A stretch of DNA of 64,000 nucleotides from Rhynochetos jubatus (taxonomy: Eukaryota; Chordata; Aves; Eurypygiformes; Rhynochetidae), in contig CM050654.1 in assembly GCA_027574665.1 (NCBI GenBank), positions 33,437,722 through 33,501,721 on the forward strand, in the 5' to 3' direction. Position 1 is the first letter of the stretch. Every line of letters starts with the position of its first letter. This document shows positions 11,120 through 24,185 of this stretch, piece after piece. The notes under the pieces were generated by a model, which was not told where the DNA came from, ran no database searches, and saw only the letters and a list, made by a program, of their open reading frames with translations. A program made the position numbers and the translations under genes.

Positions 11120-12760
11120 ATCATCCCTAAATGCCCTCTTCTGTGATTTTCTCCTTCTCAAAGGTTCCTGTGGTATTCAGATCATCTCTGTTTGACAAAG
11201 TGGGAGGACAGAACATTTGTGAAGGCACTCTAGCTTCTAATTGGAGTGATGGTCACATAAAGGGCTCTGGAAACAATATGTTGTGCTTAGGACCGAGGCC
11301 AAGAACGGCTGCCGTGCCCTTCACCATAGCATCAAAAAGTGAATAGCTTGACGTTCAGAGCAGTAAACAACCTGGCTAATCAAGGCTCTTCGCACATGGT
11401 GACAGTTAGGCATTCCTTACTGTGGGGATTTTTTCCAATTACTGTCCTGATAAGCTCATTCAGCACCACACTGGTTTTTACTTTCTTTCTGGAGGTGGAA
11501 CAAGTTCTTCATGGTCCAGTACAGTCTTTACTGCAATTTTGGGCCATAAGTCTTGCTGCAGGTCAGGCAATACTTGGGACACTGAGGTTACGCCCCATCC
11601 GAGCCTTTTGCAGGTGTCATGCAGGACCCACCGCTTGCCAGCAATTTCTCTTCTTCTTCCAAAGAAGCAGTTTTCAAAACCTTTCTAACCAGCCTTTCTT
11701 GCCTCCTTGGAAACTCTCTGTCTTAAGAAAGACTTTTGAGATGATTGTAGGGGAAATAGTTGCACCACTTTTAACTCTGCTCGGTTTCTTGGTGACACTG
11801 AGAGGTAAGCCTGGCAGCTAGACAGTAGGTGAACTCGAGTGGTGAAACCAAGCTGCTCTGGTGTGCTGAACTCATCTGCTGTCAACGTGGCATTTTTGGC
11901 CAGCAAGGCAGAAGTCTGTTCTGCTATCTGAACATCAGAATGGACACCCCATTCTCAGCTGTTGCCACAGCACACACGATCAGCTAGTGGCAGCAAAGCA
12001 TGATGTTGGTCAGGTAGACACAGGAATTAGAGGTGGTTGATGGACTTGATAGTGCGGGTAGATGCAGAAGAGGTTGGCCAGTTTTGTAGCTCAGTTGAGT
12101 ACTTTCATCTGGTCTCTTTTTCTTCCTTTGGTGGGACTATCTGGGGTGCACTGAAGAGGTTTGTAGCTTTTGCAGTATCCAACTGCTCTTGTTATTTGTG
12201 CATGGCAAGCATGCTGCATTCTTTCCCTTTCCCTACAGAGCCTGTCATTAATCAGACCTTGTCTTGTTTACTCATATATTTATCCCTTAAAACCAGACAT
12301 TTTGCATGAGGATCAATCCTTTAACAATGCAGGGTTTGTGAAGAGTGTGTGATGTGCTGGCCTATCTATTAAGGTTTCGTGCAGGAAGTACTGCATCGGC
12401 TGTTGGTGATGCAGTTTGAAAAGCTGAAGGCTGGTGGTGTGTGGTCCAGACTTCAGCTACACAAAAGAGCTGGTCTTTTGGCTGGTAGCTAAGGAAACCT
12501 GAAGTGTTCGGTCACACCGCTTTAATGAGGTACAGTTGAGCAACAGGACACTCTTTAACAGGAAGCATTGGCATGGGAGTTAATTTTCCCCTAGGTATTG
12601 CAGCATCTGCCATCAGGTGAGAGGAGTCTCCCAATCTACCAGCGTGGCAGGGATGGTCCGGGCTCACCTTGAAGGCCTGGGGGACAGGAGGGTGGGCAGT
12701 TTACCCTGCAGAAGGCAGCTCTTTGAAACCTTTGAGTAGGAGCTGATAGGGTTACGGATA
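11120..12760 (-). pseudogene. Unidentified pseudogene-like stretch
   Basis: On the minus strand several frames stay open for 60-80 codons and hand over to one another, as in a decayed retrocopy or old element. One runs from about 11906 to 11685 and reads ALLAKNATLTADEFSTPEQ near its start; others lie around 12760-12640 and 11680-11480. I do not recognise the protein. No poly(A) tail, target duplication or intron trace was found. Chance openness in a GC-balanced region is a real alternative. Confidence 0.2.
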
Positions 12761-15700
12761 GCAGTGAGTGTAGTCCTGAGGCTGTGTTAAAGGAGAAGTG
12801 TTTTCAAAATAGATGCCTCACTTCAGCCTTCAAAACCGTTAACTGTAGTTAAATATTTAATAGACTTTGTAATGACTTTTACATTTGTGTACTGGGATTA
12901 GAGAAAATGGTGTGTATGTCCAGAGCTGCTGAGACTCAGTGCTCGTCCCTTTTTACTTCCTATCATTTAACTGCATCACCGCCTGGTGTTATTTTCTCTT
13001 AGTCTTCATAAACACTTATTTCAGTGGCTTTCACTTTACTTTGGTCCCACATTTCCATCACTTACCATCATTTTTTCCAGAAGAATTGACCGTCCTCTCT
13101 CCAAACTCTCTAAATTCAATCTAGCATAACCTGAATGCTCTTGCCTGCGGGAAACAAGGACAAACAGTACCTGTTTGTGTATTGAAAGAAAGATCCTTTT
13201 ACACCACATCAATCTGATATCGAATATAAGTTAAACCTTCTTGTTCCCTGTTTTCTTTTTTTGCAGACCCCATTTAGATTTCTTATTTACATAAATACAA
13301 TGATTTCATGGCTGTGAAACAAAGCAATGTGTGTCATGGAACAGGTCTGCATGAATCATGGTTTGGGGAGAATTTCAGTGTCTGTATCCATTCAGACTTT
13401 GGCTTCTCTGCAAGACTTAGAAGATCCCAAATGTTGGTTCTGCACACATAATAACTTATTCATAACTTCTTTATATGCCGCTGTTCTTCCTCATAAATAT
13501 ACTAATAAAACTCATTACAGAAATCAAAGCCAGCTAATACAATATATCTGATGGACAGCTGTCTCTGGATGCATGAATTATAATTACATGAAGCAAGATG
13601 GTCTTATTATGCTAGGATATCTTTGCTCTGAATAAATTTCTATTACTGGTGTGTAATCTTTTGACTCAGGCCAGATGATAGGAGCTTGCCCAAACAACTC
13701 CCATACAGTATTACTATTAAGCTACGCTTTCACTTTGCAAAATTACAATTAGATAAGGGATGTTGGAAGTTGTGTCTTTGAGGAACAGTGGCCTGAGCGA
13801 GGTTGAGAGCTGGGGGGGAACAAGAAGCATTCATCATCTGAACTGGTCTTACCACTCTAGCCTGCTTTCAGGCTATAACTTAATGCCATACACTGATTTA
13901 GATGTAGCACTTGTCAGCCAAGAATAAGACCATAAGACACAGACATTCTAGGACTTGACCCATACTTTATTGTGAATACGTGATTGAACTCTGAGCTGAC
14001 AGACAGACAGAGACAGCCATTAGTGTGGGAAAGAGAATTTGTTCTGCCATGTAAGATTTCAAAATATCTTAAACTCTGCTCTGTAATTTAAGCTTAGGAC
14101 TCTCAGCAAATTTCTCAATATATGTGATGAGCTGAGTGATTTTTCTAAACTTATTTCCCTCCCACTTTTGCTTCTGTACTTGCTAATAAAAATGGCAGCA
14201 TCTATTTTTGAAACATCTCTTGGGACTCTCTTCATGACTTTCTTTCTTTCAAGGGGTTTCTCTCCTTACATCTCCAACGCTCATATTAACCAGAACAAAC
14301 CGATGCTGAATGCCGAAGCCACAAACCTTTAATGGGTCCCTTTGCTTTAAATTTGAGACAAGTTACGGCATTTGCATGACAGTGATGGAACAGTGGGTAT
14401 GAGCTTAGGCTGAGCTGCAAGGGCAAGGGCTAGAAAAGGGTATACTGTCAGTGGATATTTGCATTTCTTTCTCTGAAAGTGTTCTGACCCTTCTCCAAGA
14501 AGCTGAGTTAACACTGAGCAATGCTGCCAGGAGAGACCTGGAAGAGGAGTTTGTGTCCTCAGGAAATTTAGAGAACGCCTACAAGTAGGAAACTTTCTCT
14601 GAAGAAAAGGAGTTTTCTTAGTGCTGCGCCTAAGCTGTCAAAAAGTGCAGCATGTCATGTCAGAGAGTCTTTTCTGCTTCAGATGATAAAATAATGGGGG
14701 ATCGCAGCTGTTTTATGAGAGGACAAGAGCAAATGAGCATGCAACATCTCTCCCCTTTTTACCCTGGCATGTTGCCTTGTGTATCAGGCAGAATCAAGAA
14801 TATCCAAAACACTCATGAAAAATCCAGAGTGTAAAACAAAACAGGAGAAGAAAAAGCTTGTTTCTTGACTTTAAGAATGCATTTCTTCCTAAAAAACAAT
14901 TGTCCAATCCTTACTAGTCAAAGATGAATAGAGCAGAAGTATATTTAGCAATAATGAAGGCATCATATGCCCAGTGAGAAGCCTGTCTTTATATTTATTA
15001 TATGTAGGGTTCGATTCAAACTATTTCTGCTTCATAAATGTACTTGATATCAACAAGAGCACTATTTACACTGATTTTTTAATTAAAAGAATTTAGTCAT
15101 CTTTTATGCTTGCGGTTTGCCTGCAAGTAGACTTTTTTTTCCCCCCTTCAAATTTGTTCTGTCAAAATGGTTAGACAAATTGTTTCCGCAAACATATTTG
15201 AATTATGGATTATTTGTCAGTCATCCACAGAAAGATATTTGCTGTAGATAGCTAAAAGTTAGGGCCATACCTAAATTTGTCTTCTGAGCAACTTCTGTTA
15301 TCAGAGGGAGAGAAATTGGTTTCTCAAAAGATGCTTCGTCCTATGAGGATGAGGAAGGAATGCATTCCCTCTGGTTGTATCTGTCTCCTTCTATTTCCTG
15401 TGGCAAAACCCTTGCCAGACCTGGAGTCTACGGTTCAGATTGGTTGAAGATGTCTGGGATATTTTGTGACTGATTGTGTTAATTCAGGTGTCATTTCTGA
15501 TTCTCAACAAGCTGATGTAATATTTATGAATTCTTGATGCTTCTGTCCCAAACAAACCTCAACTCTTGACTTAATCGCTTTCAACTTTAGGGCAAAATTC
15601 ACTATTTGTGAGCATTTGTGTGAAAACTCCCTAGGAAGCGTGGGTTATGGCAAGGAAAGGTAACAAACCAAATTCTGGCCTGGTTTCCAGTTTGGTGCTA

Positions 15701-15900
15701 GGTTTGTGAATACAGTCTTGGGTAATTCCGCAATTCAAAGGAGAGGTGATGTTGTTGTGGAAGGACAACAATACACCGATGCAGCAGACTACGTGGGTCT
15801 TGTAATGAGAAATGACAAAAGGGAAAATAAAAGTTAAGGGAAACCTCAGAAAGCTGTCTGGTGCTGGAAACAGTTATTGATACTCAGCAAGAACATTATT
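12761..15900. other. Noncoding stretch, no gene recognised
   Basis: AT-leaning sequence with frequent stops. A short GACA repeat lies at 13999-14015. Around 15590-15680 two GGGCAAAATTC/CAAATTCTGGCC words may be remains of the palindromic repeat family, but they are in direct rather than inverted order, so I did not call them. Confidence 0.5.
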
Positions 15901-18900
15901 TTTCTTTCATAAAAGAAAAAAGGAAAATAAAAATAAAATCCAAGTTGTAGTGATGGGTGAAAGGAGATCGCTGGAAAACGTGGGGATTGAGACTAAAACC
16001 AGAGAGCGCACGAAGCCCAGCAGACACTGAGAGCTGTGAGGAATGAAACAGGGATGGTTCCTCTGCCTGGGGTGGCAGCCAGGTGCCACCCGTGTGCCCT
16101 GGAACACCCCACTCCCACAGGGCTCCCTCTCCCATGCCTGGAGAGCTCGCCCATAGCACAAAGGGTGGGGGACTGGGCTGGCAGCTGTGATACCTCAGGA
16201 CATCTTTGCCAGCGTCCTCGTTTGTGCAGAAGACATAGCTGAGCTGGTTTCCAGGATCTCAGTGTAAAGCACTGAAAAGGAGAAAGTGTTTTACATGCTT
16301 TTAAACACAGGGACTACTGATACTGTCACTGCCTGGGTTTGCCTGCAAACAGCGCACCCAGCTGAGTAATTTATTCTCAGTGTATAATCTTTGACGGCTG
16401 AAGAGCAGAAAAGCTGTTCAATACGTTGGGAAATGATTGCAGGAACAAGGTGCGAGTGCAGTATTTAGTATCTATTTTGAAACCCATACTGGCGACACCT
16501 GATAAACTGCCAGAAGATGGGGTTTGTAACACGCAGACCTAAAATCTGAAGGACTAAGAAACACTGAAACCACTCATAGCCAATATAAACCAATATAAAA
16601 TGCTATGGAGTTTGGACTCAATTTATTTTGTCCTTATAAAATGCAGTTGTTTGAGTCATTTAAAACTCATGGGTCAACAGGTGTAGACGGAAAATTTCAC
16701 AAGAGCGGGCAGTTTTGGGGAGATCCTCTTTCAGGCTGTGTTGCAGGGCATGGGGCTCCTGTGCTCTGACTTAGCCCACTGTGAGCAGGAGCATGAAACA
16801 GCAAAGGAGTGAAAGACAATGGCAAACAAGGACCCAAACTTTTTCAGGCCTCAGAATAAGCTGTGTTTGGATACGGCTGAAGCCTTGGTCAGTGTTGTCA
16901 AGTCGCTGTTGCCTTATTCACTATCCCTTTTTGGCAACAGGGAAAGCAAGGCTTAAAATAATATTTAGAAAGGGCATCAATGCACAATTAAAAAAGCTTA
17001 ATAAATACCACTTTCATGGTCACCTTTGCACCTGTAGGGTGGGAATTGCACCAAGCATAAGATCAGGAATAAACAAATAACTGTTTGATGTGGGAAAAAG
17101 GTAGATTAAATCTCTTATGTAGTTACAGTATCTGTATGGTCTTAAAGCTTGGTGGTGTTGCCTTAGAGGATCCATTGGTACAGGGATGGAGAATTCACCT
17201 GTAACAGGCAGCCTTGGGTGGCAAAGAAAAAGTCATTCTGCAGATCATGTCCAATAGACTGAAGGGCTCAGACAGCCTGAATCTGGGGACAATTTTTCCC
17301 CTTTAGGACACTAGGCTTGTTCCTGAGCTGAATGGAACGTGAGGAGACTCATGCCCCAGGTAGCCCAGGTAGCCGGTGAGGTGCGGGGCTGTCCTCAGGA
17401 CAGGGACACCCCTGAGCGGGAGGTCGCTCTTGCTTTCCCCTGCCTGCAAAATGCACTGCATGTGTTTTCTTACCGACCCCCAGGGTTTTGTGAGTCCCAT
17501 CAGCGAAACACATCAGGATGTCCAGGAGAAGAACTCTGGAAGAGTTCAAATCTTCATTAATGGTGAGGCTGTATGCTGCAACCAGGCGGGTGTCGTGAGG
17601 GCTGGGGGTGGCCCAGAATGATCCAGTGCTGAAGTGTCATCCAACAAGGCTTACCAGGAACTGTGCGTGAAATGGTTACACAGCAGCGCGCGTGATCTCC
17701 AGCCTGGTTGTGCTGACATATGCAAACAGGGGCAGCACTCTCCTCCAGATGAGGCATCATCTAATCCCACAACCAGGGACTACCTCTGCTAGACGAGTTC
17801 ACCTTAAACCAGTCCACGCCGTGCTCCCGTTGGCGTCTGTAAGAGACTATTCATAAAATTCACCAGGCGTACAAGCACTTGTAACATCCTCTATTAATAT
17901 GAACAGCTGCAAAATTCAGACAGAACAAGCAAATGGGTGATGGGCAAGAGGAAAAAGGAAATTATGGTAGCGAGCAGGCAGCTGCGAAGACTAGCAGTGT
18001 GCCCAGCCGACGGTATTGCGACTAGGATTTTTAAAATGCGTAATAAGGGGTAAATAAGCTGATAAATAAAATCGACCTCAAAAGGCCACACGGGAAAGAT
18101 GCGCAGTCTTGATTACCTAATTACGGAAGGAATATTACAGAAATGGAAATAGTACAACAAAGTCCCATAATGACTTCGAGATTGGAGGCTCCAAAATGGT
18201 TAGTGAAACTAGGTCTGTATCCCTCGCAAAGAGAAAAGATTAAGAGGGGACCTCGCCGAGCTGCAGAGGGCTCTGGGGGGAACCGCAGGGAGCAGTGCCG
18301 CAGTTATTAGAGCTAATGTCAAATATGAGGACGAGGGACACGGCTCCAGTGAGGTCTTGCACTGTACAAATGTAATACGTTTTTTTTTTTCCAGAGGGTA
18401 TATATTATAAGCTACCAGATGCTGCTCTAGAAGCGACCGATCTGACCAGATTTCAAATAGAGCAAGAAGCATATGGAGAGAGAGGGGGAGAAAAACAGTA
18501 TATTATGGAGAACAACTGTTAACCAGAGGAGAGGGTAGGCCTAGCTGGGCTTCCTGGCCTCCTGCCATTTTAAGATTTTCTTATGTCCCTGTGTAATCTT
18601 CTGACTTTTGATTTAGATGTTTCCTAAAAATGTGGCCCAGTGGTTGGTACATACTAGGCATTAACCCAAGAGAAGAATGAAAAAACATAAGTACTGTATC
18701 TCATTAAAGAATTTTTAAAGGGAGACTTTGAGGCGCCATTTGCTTCTTGTTACTCATCTTTGCAAATGTCTCTTGTCTTCCCAGGCTCTGTCCTGATGTG
18801 TTAGCGTTAGCAGCCTGTGGATTTCTGAGCCGCGCTGAAACGGGAACTCAGAAAGGCCAACCTCGGTCGGTCGCGCAGAGACGGCAGCGTAAAGCAGAGG

Positions 18901-18939
18901 AGGAAGACAAAAATAAGATCAAGTGAAGCAAATGACATG
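15901..18939. other. Noncoding stretch with modest GC patches
   Basis: Patches at 16020-16230, 17330-17420 and 18240-18350 are GC-richer but carry no island-grade CpG density. The open frames around 15896-16242 and 17303-17760 exist on both strands with no motif. No repeats were recognised. Confidence 0.5.
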
Positions 18940-19480
18940 AGATCTTTTTGTGCACATAAACAGTATCAGGTGGAAAAATATTGGCTGGTAATGGCTTTTC
19001 AGGCTGCTGTTGGGACTAAGGATCACGCCTACTTTTGAAATATTTACGGTTCAATTAACAGCACTTGTTTCCGTAAAATATTTTAAAAGAGAACAGAATT
19101 TATCTTTAATTATTTTTCATTTTCTTCAACAAAAGATTCCAATATAGATATTGCTGTAGGCACAGGGAGCGCCGAACACCAGGAAGTGGATTTCGTAAAC
19201 AATTTCTCAAAGCACTACAAAGTTTAAATATTAATTTGGCCATAATTGGCAGAGAAGCAATTAAAAATGCTACAAAGCTGACTTTCTCCCTCCTTTACTT
19301 TCTCCTCCCTTTTCATTTAACCACAGTATAGAAAGTAGATGTAAAACAATAGGACCCTGAGCTGTACGGCGTTCTAAGCCTAGCTTGCCTTAAAGCTACA
19401 ATATGGATTTAATTTATATGCAAATGTAAGCAATAAAAAGCCAGACACTGTAGAAATTATGGTATTTTTCATAGATGCTT
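18940..19480. promoter_or_regulatory. AT-rich conserved-element-like block
   Basis: Repeat-free, CpG-poor sequence dense in TTTAAT, CAATTAA, TAATTATTTTTCATTTT and TTAATTTGGCC-type words, with balanced purine/pyrimidine use. It immediately precedes the inverted repeat at 19568-19655. It has the texture of a vertebrate conserved noncoding element, but conservation was not tested. Confidence 0.35.
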
Positions 19481-19567
19481 CAGCACCGGCACACAAGCCG
19501 GCACTGATTTCAAACAAGGAGCTAATTATTACTGGTCACTAAGCTACCTTTTTCTTTTAATATCTCT

Positions 19568-19655
19568 CTCTTTCTCTCCCCCCACCCCCTCCCCTTTTTT
19601 TAACAATGTGTAAATTATTTTCTTGAGCGAGGAGGGGCAGGGGGGAGAGAAAGAG
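19568..19655. repeat. Inverted repeat, 25-bp arms, pyrimidine/purine
   Basis: The left arm (19568-19592) is homopyrimidine apart from one A; the right arm (19631-19655) is homopurine apart from one C. The right arm is the reverse complement of the left at 23 of 25 positions: 16 perfect pairs (CTCTTTCTCTCCCCCC against GGGGGGAGAGAAAGAG), two mismatches, then 7 perfect pairs. The AT-rich spacer is 38 bp. If transcribed it would fold into one hairpin of about 88 nt. The DNA could also adopt cruciform or triplex forms. Confidence 0.85.
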
Positions 19656-20219
19656 CAAGTCGAATATTGGGGACGAGTGAATGAAAACAGCCAGAAATAT
19701 CTCCTGTGAGATTCAACATCAGGATAATTTCACAGTCTCGCTTTTTGACTGCTGTGTCCTGAAGCTGACCAGCACCATGCAAGGCTGATCAAAGGCCATC
19801 GGAAACATCAAGTAAGCCTAAATGGGGCTAAAGTATGCTAATAGAGAAGCTAAATGTACTTTAATCCTGTTATAATACAAGGTAACTTAGAGGCAGTGAA
19901 GGGCCTTGTTGCTTTTCCCTACTGGGTCCAGGACCCCTGCAAATCTTGAATAGAAGTTGCTTCCTATTCTTCGCCGGCCGGGGTATGGCTTTCTCAGATG
20001 CACACACAGTCCCCTCCTCCTCCGTTTACTAAGTGTCAACAGTCGGCTGAGCAAGACTTCTCCGCTCCTTAGATCAGCACCCTGTGACCTTCCACATTTA
20101 AGCACAGACCATTAAGCTAAGCTTTCCAGCTGTTGCCTGAATTATGAGGGATTTTTTTTTTTTTTCAGAGGAGGGCAGAGCTTAGAGGAACACTAGGCAA
20201 CAGTTTCATACCACGGACC

Positions 20220-20475
20220 CGCTGCCACCCAACTTGCTATGCAGAGCAATGCGCTTTCCGCAGGACTGCGGCAGACGGGTGACGTTCGGTGAAAACAGGG
20301 GGCTGCTTTGAAGTGATTCAGACCCGGGGGTTGTCCGGCTTCAGCATCATTGTGCTCGCTCGGGGAATCGTAATCTAATTTTAGGAAGAGGAGGAAACAA
20401 AGTAAACGTGACTGAACGGCGCGGCACTGTACGGGCCGGCTGGGACGGCGTCTCTGGGAATGTGCGTGCTCATCG
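20220..20475. promoter_or_regulatory. CpG-rich patch
   Basis: By my count there are about 21 CpGs in about 255 bp, densest at 20401-20470 (AACGGCGCGGC, ACGGGCCGGC, GACGGCGTC). It is shorter and less GC-rich than a typical promoter island. A T14 run at 20152-20165 lies just upstream. No initiator or ORF could be tied to it. Confidence 0.3.
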
Positions 20476-23400
20476 GGCAACTTTCTTCTTCATCTTCCTT
20501 CTTCTTTTTTAGAGGCTGATTTCGGTGCGTCCTACACAACAGAGGGAAAAAGGGTGGTAGTTCTGCCCATGAAATGATATGCTTTGGTGGATGCCCCAAA
20601 CTAACCACTGCTTGCAAACCCTAGATTAAAAAGACGACTGATGTAATTTTAAAGCCAGCCAACTGCCTTAGTGACTGTATCAGAATATTAAAAACAAAGG
20701 TTTCATTGAAGCACTACCTCCCACTGTGCAGCTGAAAGTCTTATGGCGGAGGCAAATGGTCCTAAATATCTTTCTGTTAAGTACAAATTACATACTGGAT
20801 ATATTAAGTTGTAATGGTGCATTTTCAAGAGTCACTTTGCTTGTGTGAGAGCATCAGCAAAGACTCAAAAAATGCTGACTGTGTGGCACACGGCAACAAA
20901 AAGGAATCTGCCTTTCACAAAAAATGTTTTGTTCGTATTAAATGCTTTTTTCCCCTCTGTCTCGCCCCATCCCCCAACTAAGCCTGGAGTTTCAAATGCC
21001 AGAACCAGTATGTACAGTAAGTCTTTTTGAAATCCATGGCAGAGAAATAGTATCCTGGCATAGCAAACTATTATCTACACTTACATTCCTAAGACTTACC
21101 CCTCTGTGTTAGTGCTGATAGGAGCCCTTTTAGATCAGCTGAAATATAACGGGATAAAGATGCTCCAGAAAATGTCTTTTGAATGTGGAATTATCTTTCA
21201 TTTACATAGGCAACATCCCTTAACTCAGCACATGGACTGTAAGGTTTCACGTAATAGTGAGACATTCATGTAAAACTTAATGATTAGCGTTCCTTCTGCT
21301 CCCAAACGATCAATAAAATGTTAAGTTAATACCGAACGTGCGAAGGAGTGTAGGAGTGTGCATCAACTCGCCTTACCGTATGGCATGTAGGTAAATAACG
21401 CCTGTGGGAGCAGCAGAAGAGAGCAGTGCCGCACTCGGGAAAGTGGGCAGTGGTGCTGGTGCTGCTCCTGCCACCCGCTCCTCTCCCGCCTGGCCTCGAG
21501 ACTTCTTACGTCGCACACACAAACATCCATGTGCACAGGCATGCACACGAGGCTACAGCTGGTAAAAAAAGGACCAAGCAGGAAAATGCAAGTCAAAAAC
21601 TACCTACAACATCCTCACTTTATGTGCGCAGGACTGCTTAGAAAATCGTGAGGTCACGTGATTTTCCTGTAGAATCATTTGCAAATGCTGAATAAGACAA
21701 AAGTAGCACAGATAGGACCTATGGATAAAAGTTAAGCTAATGTAGCGATACACTTTTGCTCAAATACCTTTACGTGTATCTCGCACAAGCTGCTTGGAAG
21801 ACCTTATTCCGGCCAATAAATCGTGTAGGATTTGAGAGACTATGGGCAGCACAGGGTTAATATTAGAAAAATGTACTTGGCTGGGCCATGCTTAGCTTCT
21901 GCTGAAGTATTTCAGTTCTAATCTGCTCCTGTTTACCTCTGCTGGGAATAACTTTCTCATTTTTAGGTGTTTATCTACCTAGCTCTACACCCTCCAACAG
22001 TTACATGGTTTGTCTGTCCTCCCCTTACAAGATCAACTGAATTGCAGTTGTGTCGTAATTATCAGCAGATTTTGAAATGAAAAGCATTTGCGACACTCTC
22101 TTCAGTTCAGCTGTAATTTTCTGGATTTGTTTTTAATTAACAGCGACCCTTCCCAACACGTATGAAGCTTGATGGAAATCTTTTTGTTCTTATGAATACC
22201 CACACACAGTTTTCGCTGCACAATACCTTTCCAAGTCTGTTTGTCCACTGATCTTTTAAAAAAATAACTTTAAAAAAAGTAAACAATGGACTGAGAGTGG
22301 GCAATTTCAGCCCATAAGAGCCTCAGTGATAGTCTTTGAAATTATTAGAAGGTTACTAGTTCAGAGACAGTGAATGAAAAGACAGGAGAGATTTCCCCCC
22401 TACATTTCAATCTAAATTTAGGAGTTAATTTTTTTCAGGTGCTCATAATTTACATGATAATGAGCATTTGAGGTCATATTTGACAGCTCAAATACGTTTT
22501 TACTCAAGTTCAAATTTTAGTATTTATTTAGCTTCTAAAATATCAGAGCCTTTATCGCCACCACAAGAAAACTCTATAGCATGAATACAAAGGAGCCATA
22601 TAAATAAGCCCAGCGTGACCTGTACATTAATAGCAATGGTGAATTGACACGTATGATTTATTTTGTTCTTTCACGTTCTTAGAATTCTTTGCATCATCTA
22701 TGTTTATCATCAAACTGTCTTAGTTTCTTCATCAAACACATAGAATTTTGCCAAGACAGACAGTTAACGTTTTCATGTAGTTATTTCCAGACTTGGTGGC
22801 TAATGCCTCGTTCCCATGTAGGGTGCTAACGGAGGTTCTGGCATGTGCAAGGGCCACTGGAAGGCAAGGTGCAGCTTTGTAGCAGCACAGGAGGTTATAA
22901 ACACGACTGAGTGACCGGAGTTGTTAGAGCACGTAGCAAAGCCAGGAAAATTACTGTGTCATTAATTATCTGTTAAACTATACACACTTTATTGACAGAG
23001 ATGAGGTAGGTGCACTGCCCATGCAATCCAGTCTGTAGTTAATACATACACAAAACCCTCACGGTGTTGTGATATTGTACTCACTGACTGCTAAGTTTTC
23101 CCACACTGAGCATTTTAATCTTGAAAAGTCATTAAAACTATAAAGAAGAGGAGAGGTGCTGCCAAAAATCCCCTTCCCTGTGTTGTGAATTAGAGACTAC
23201 AAGTCTGAGTTTTGTACGTGAAACCTTTCCCCCACCAAAATTTCCTAAGTCAGTTTTGAGCTCATTCAACTTTCCTGTTTCCAAGAAGATGACTCTGAAA
23301 GGTTTGCAGCGACTCCTGCTCTCGTACCCAGATTTGAACAGAATATGGCTGCAGAAGTGCAGTTCTGTGTGCTGTAACATATGGGATTTGCTATCCTTTA

Positions 23401-24185
23401 TTAAGAAGACCCTCTCCCAAAATTAAGAAAATGGAGAAGAAAACCACCCAGTAACACTGGGTGAGCTTGCTTACCCGCATTACGACTGGGAGCCGAGCTG
23501 CGATGATTTACTGTTTAGATGGGTGGCAAATTCTGGGAGGAAGTCACAGCCAATTATTTTTCTGAATCATGCTTGGCCCCAAGTCCGAGGTGAAGAAAGA
23601 GTCAATATATATTTGCCTGTGGGGTAGCTAATTAGAACAATTAATGTGAGAACCAGGACAAGCTGTGAGACTATGAGCTGATTCAGGCACGCCCTCTACT
23701 AACTTGAATTTTGATCAACATTTAAAACACATGGAGAGGGCTGGAAAGGGCTGGGGTGAGGTGGCCCGGCGGCTGAGATTCAGGTTTGCCGTCCGTACCC
23801 CTGTCGCTGTGACGTGCGGCGAGACTGCGGGCAGCGCGTTTTCCTCTTGTCTCTGAAACAGGCCAGTGATATTTGCTGCCTTGTCGAGCTTTGTGGATAT
23901 AGGCAGCATGTTGTGAATGAAAAGTTAAGTACTTTTCAAAGCCAGCCAAGACAAGAACCGCATTTTTCTTCCTAATATCTATTAGCTCAGAGCAACGGAA
24001 GAATCCCACTTGCCACCAGCTCCCTTGCCTTGTTTGGAGACGTGGAGCCAGCCTGATCATATCCATCAGATATTTGCTTTCAGGGTTGCATGAAAGTAGA
24101 GCAAAAGAAAGATCTTTTGTGGGGATGACATGCTGGGAAATATACTTGTCCAAAGCAAACAGCTCTTGTCCTTTCTTCAGCTAAT
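20476..24185. other. Noncoding stretch, no gene recognised
   Basis: Mostly AT-leaning sequence without recognisable repeats. A minus-strand frame of 143 codons (23722-24153) and a shadow frame at 23715-23909 are open but show no domain. A small hairpin (TGCTCAT/ATGAGCA) lies near 22440-22470. Confidence 0.5.

Noticed and set aside
11339-11821. 160-codon plus-strand frame
   Set aside because: The peptide is hydrophobic and leucine/phenylalanine-rich, as expected from the antisense of the minus-strand frames here. No signal or domain was recognised.
15007-15018. GGTTCGATTC word like a tRNA B box
   Set aside because: No A box or cloverleaf around it; a single chance match.
15589-15681. GGGCAAAATTC and CAAATTCTGGCC as ends of a palindromic repeat
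   Set aside because: The two words are in direct rather than inverted order, and no core lies between them.
19769-19785. CCAGCACCATG, resembling the left half of an RE1/REST site
   Set aside because: The right half does not fit the consensus, and half-sites are common.
23722-24153. 143-codon minus-strand frame
   Set aside because: No recognisable family or splice signals; the overlapping frame 23715-23909 is also open.
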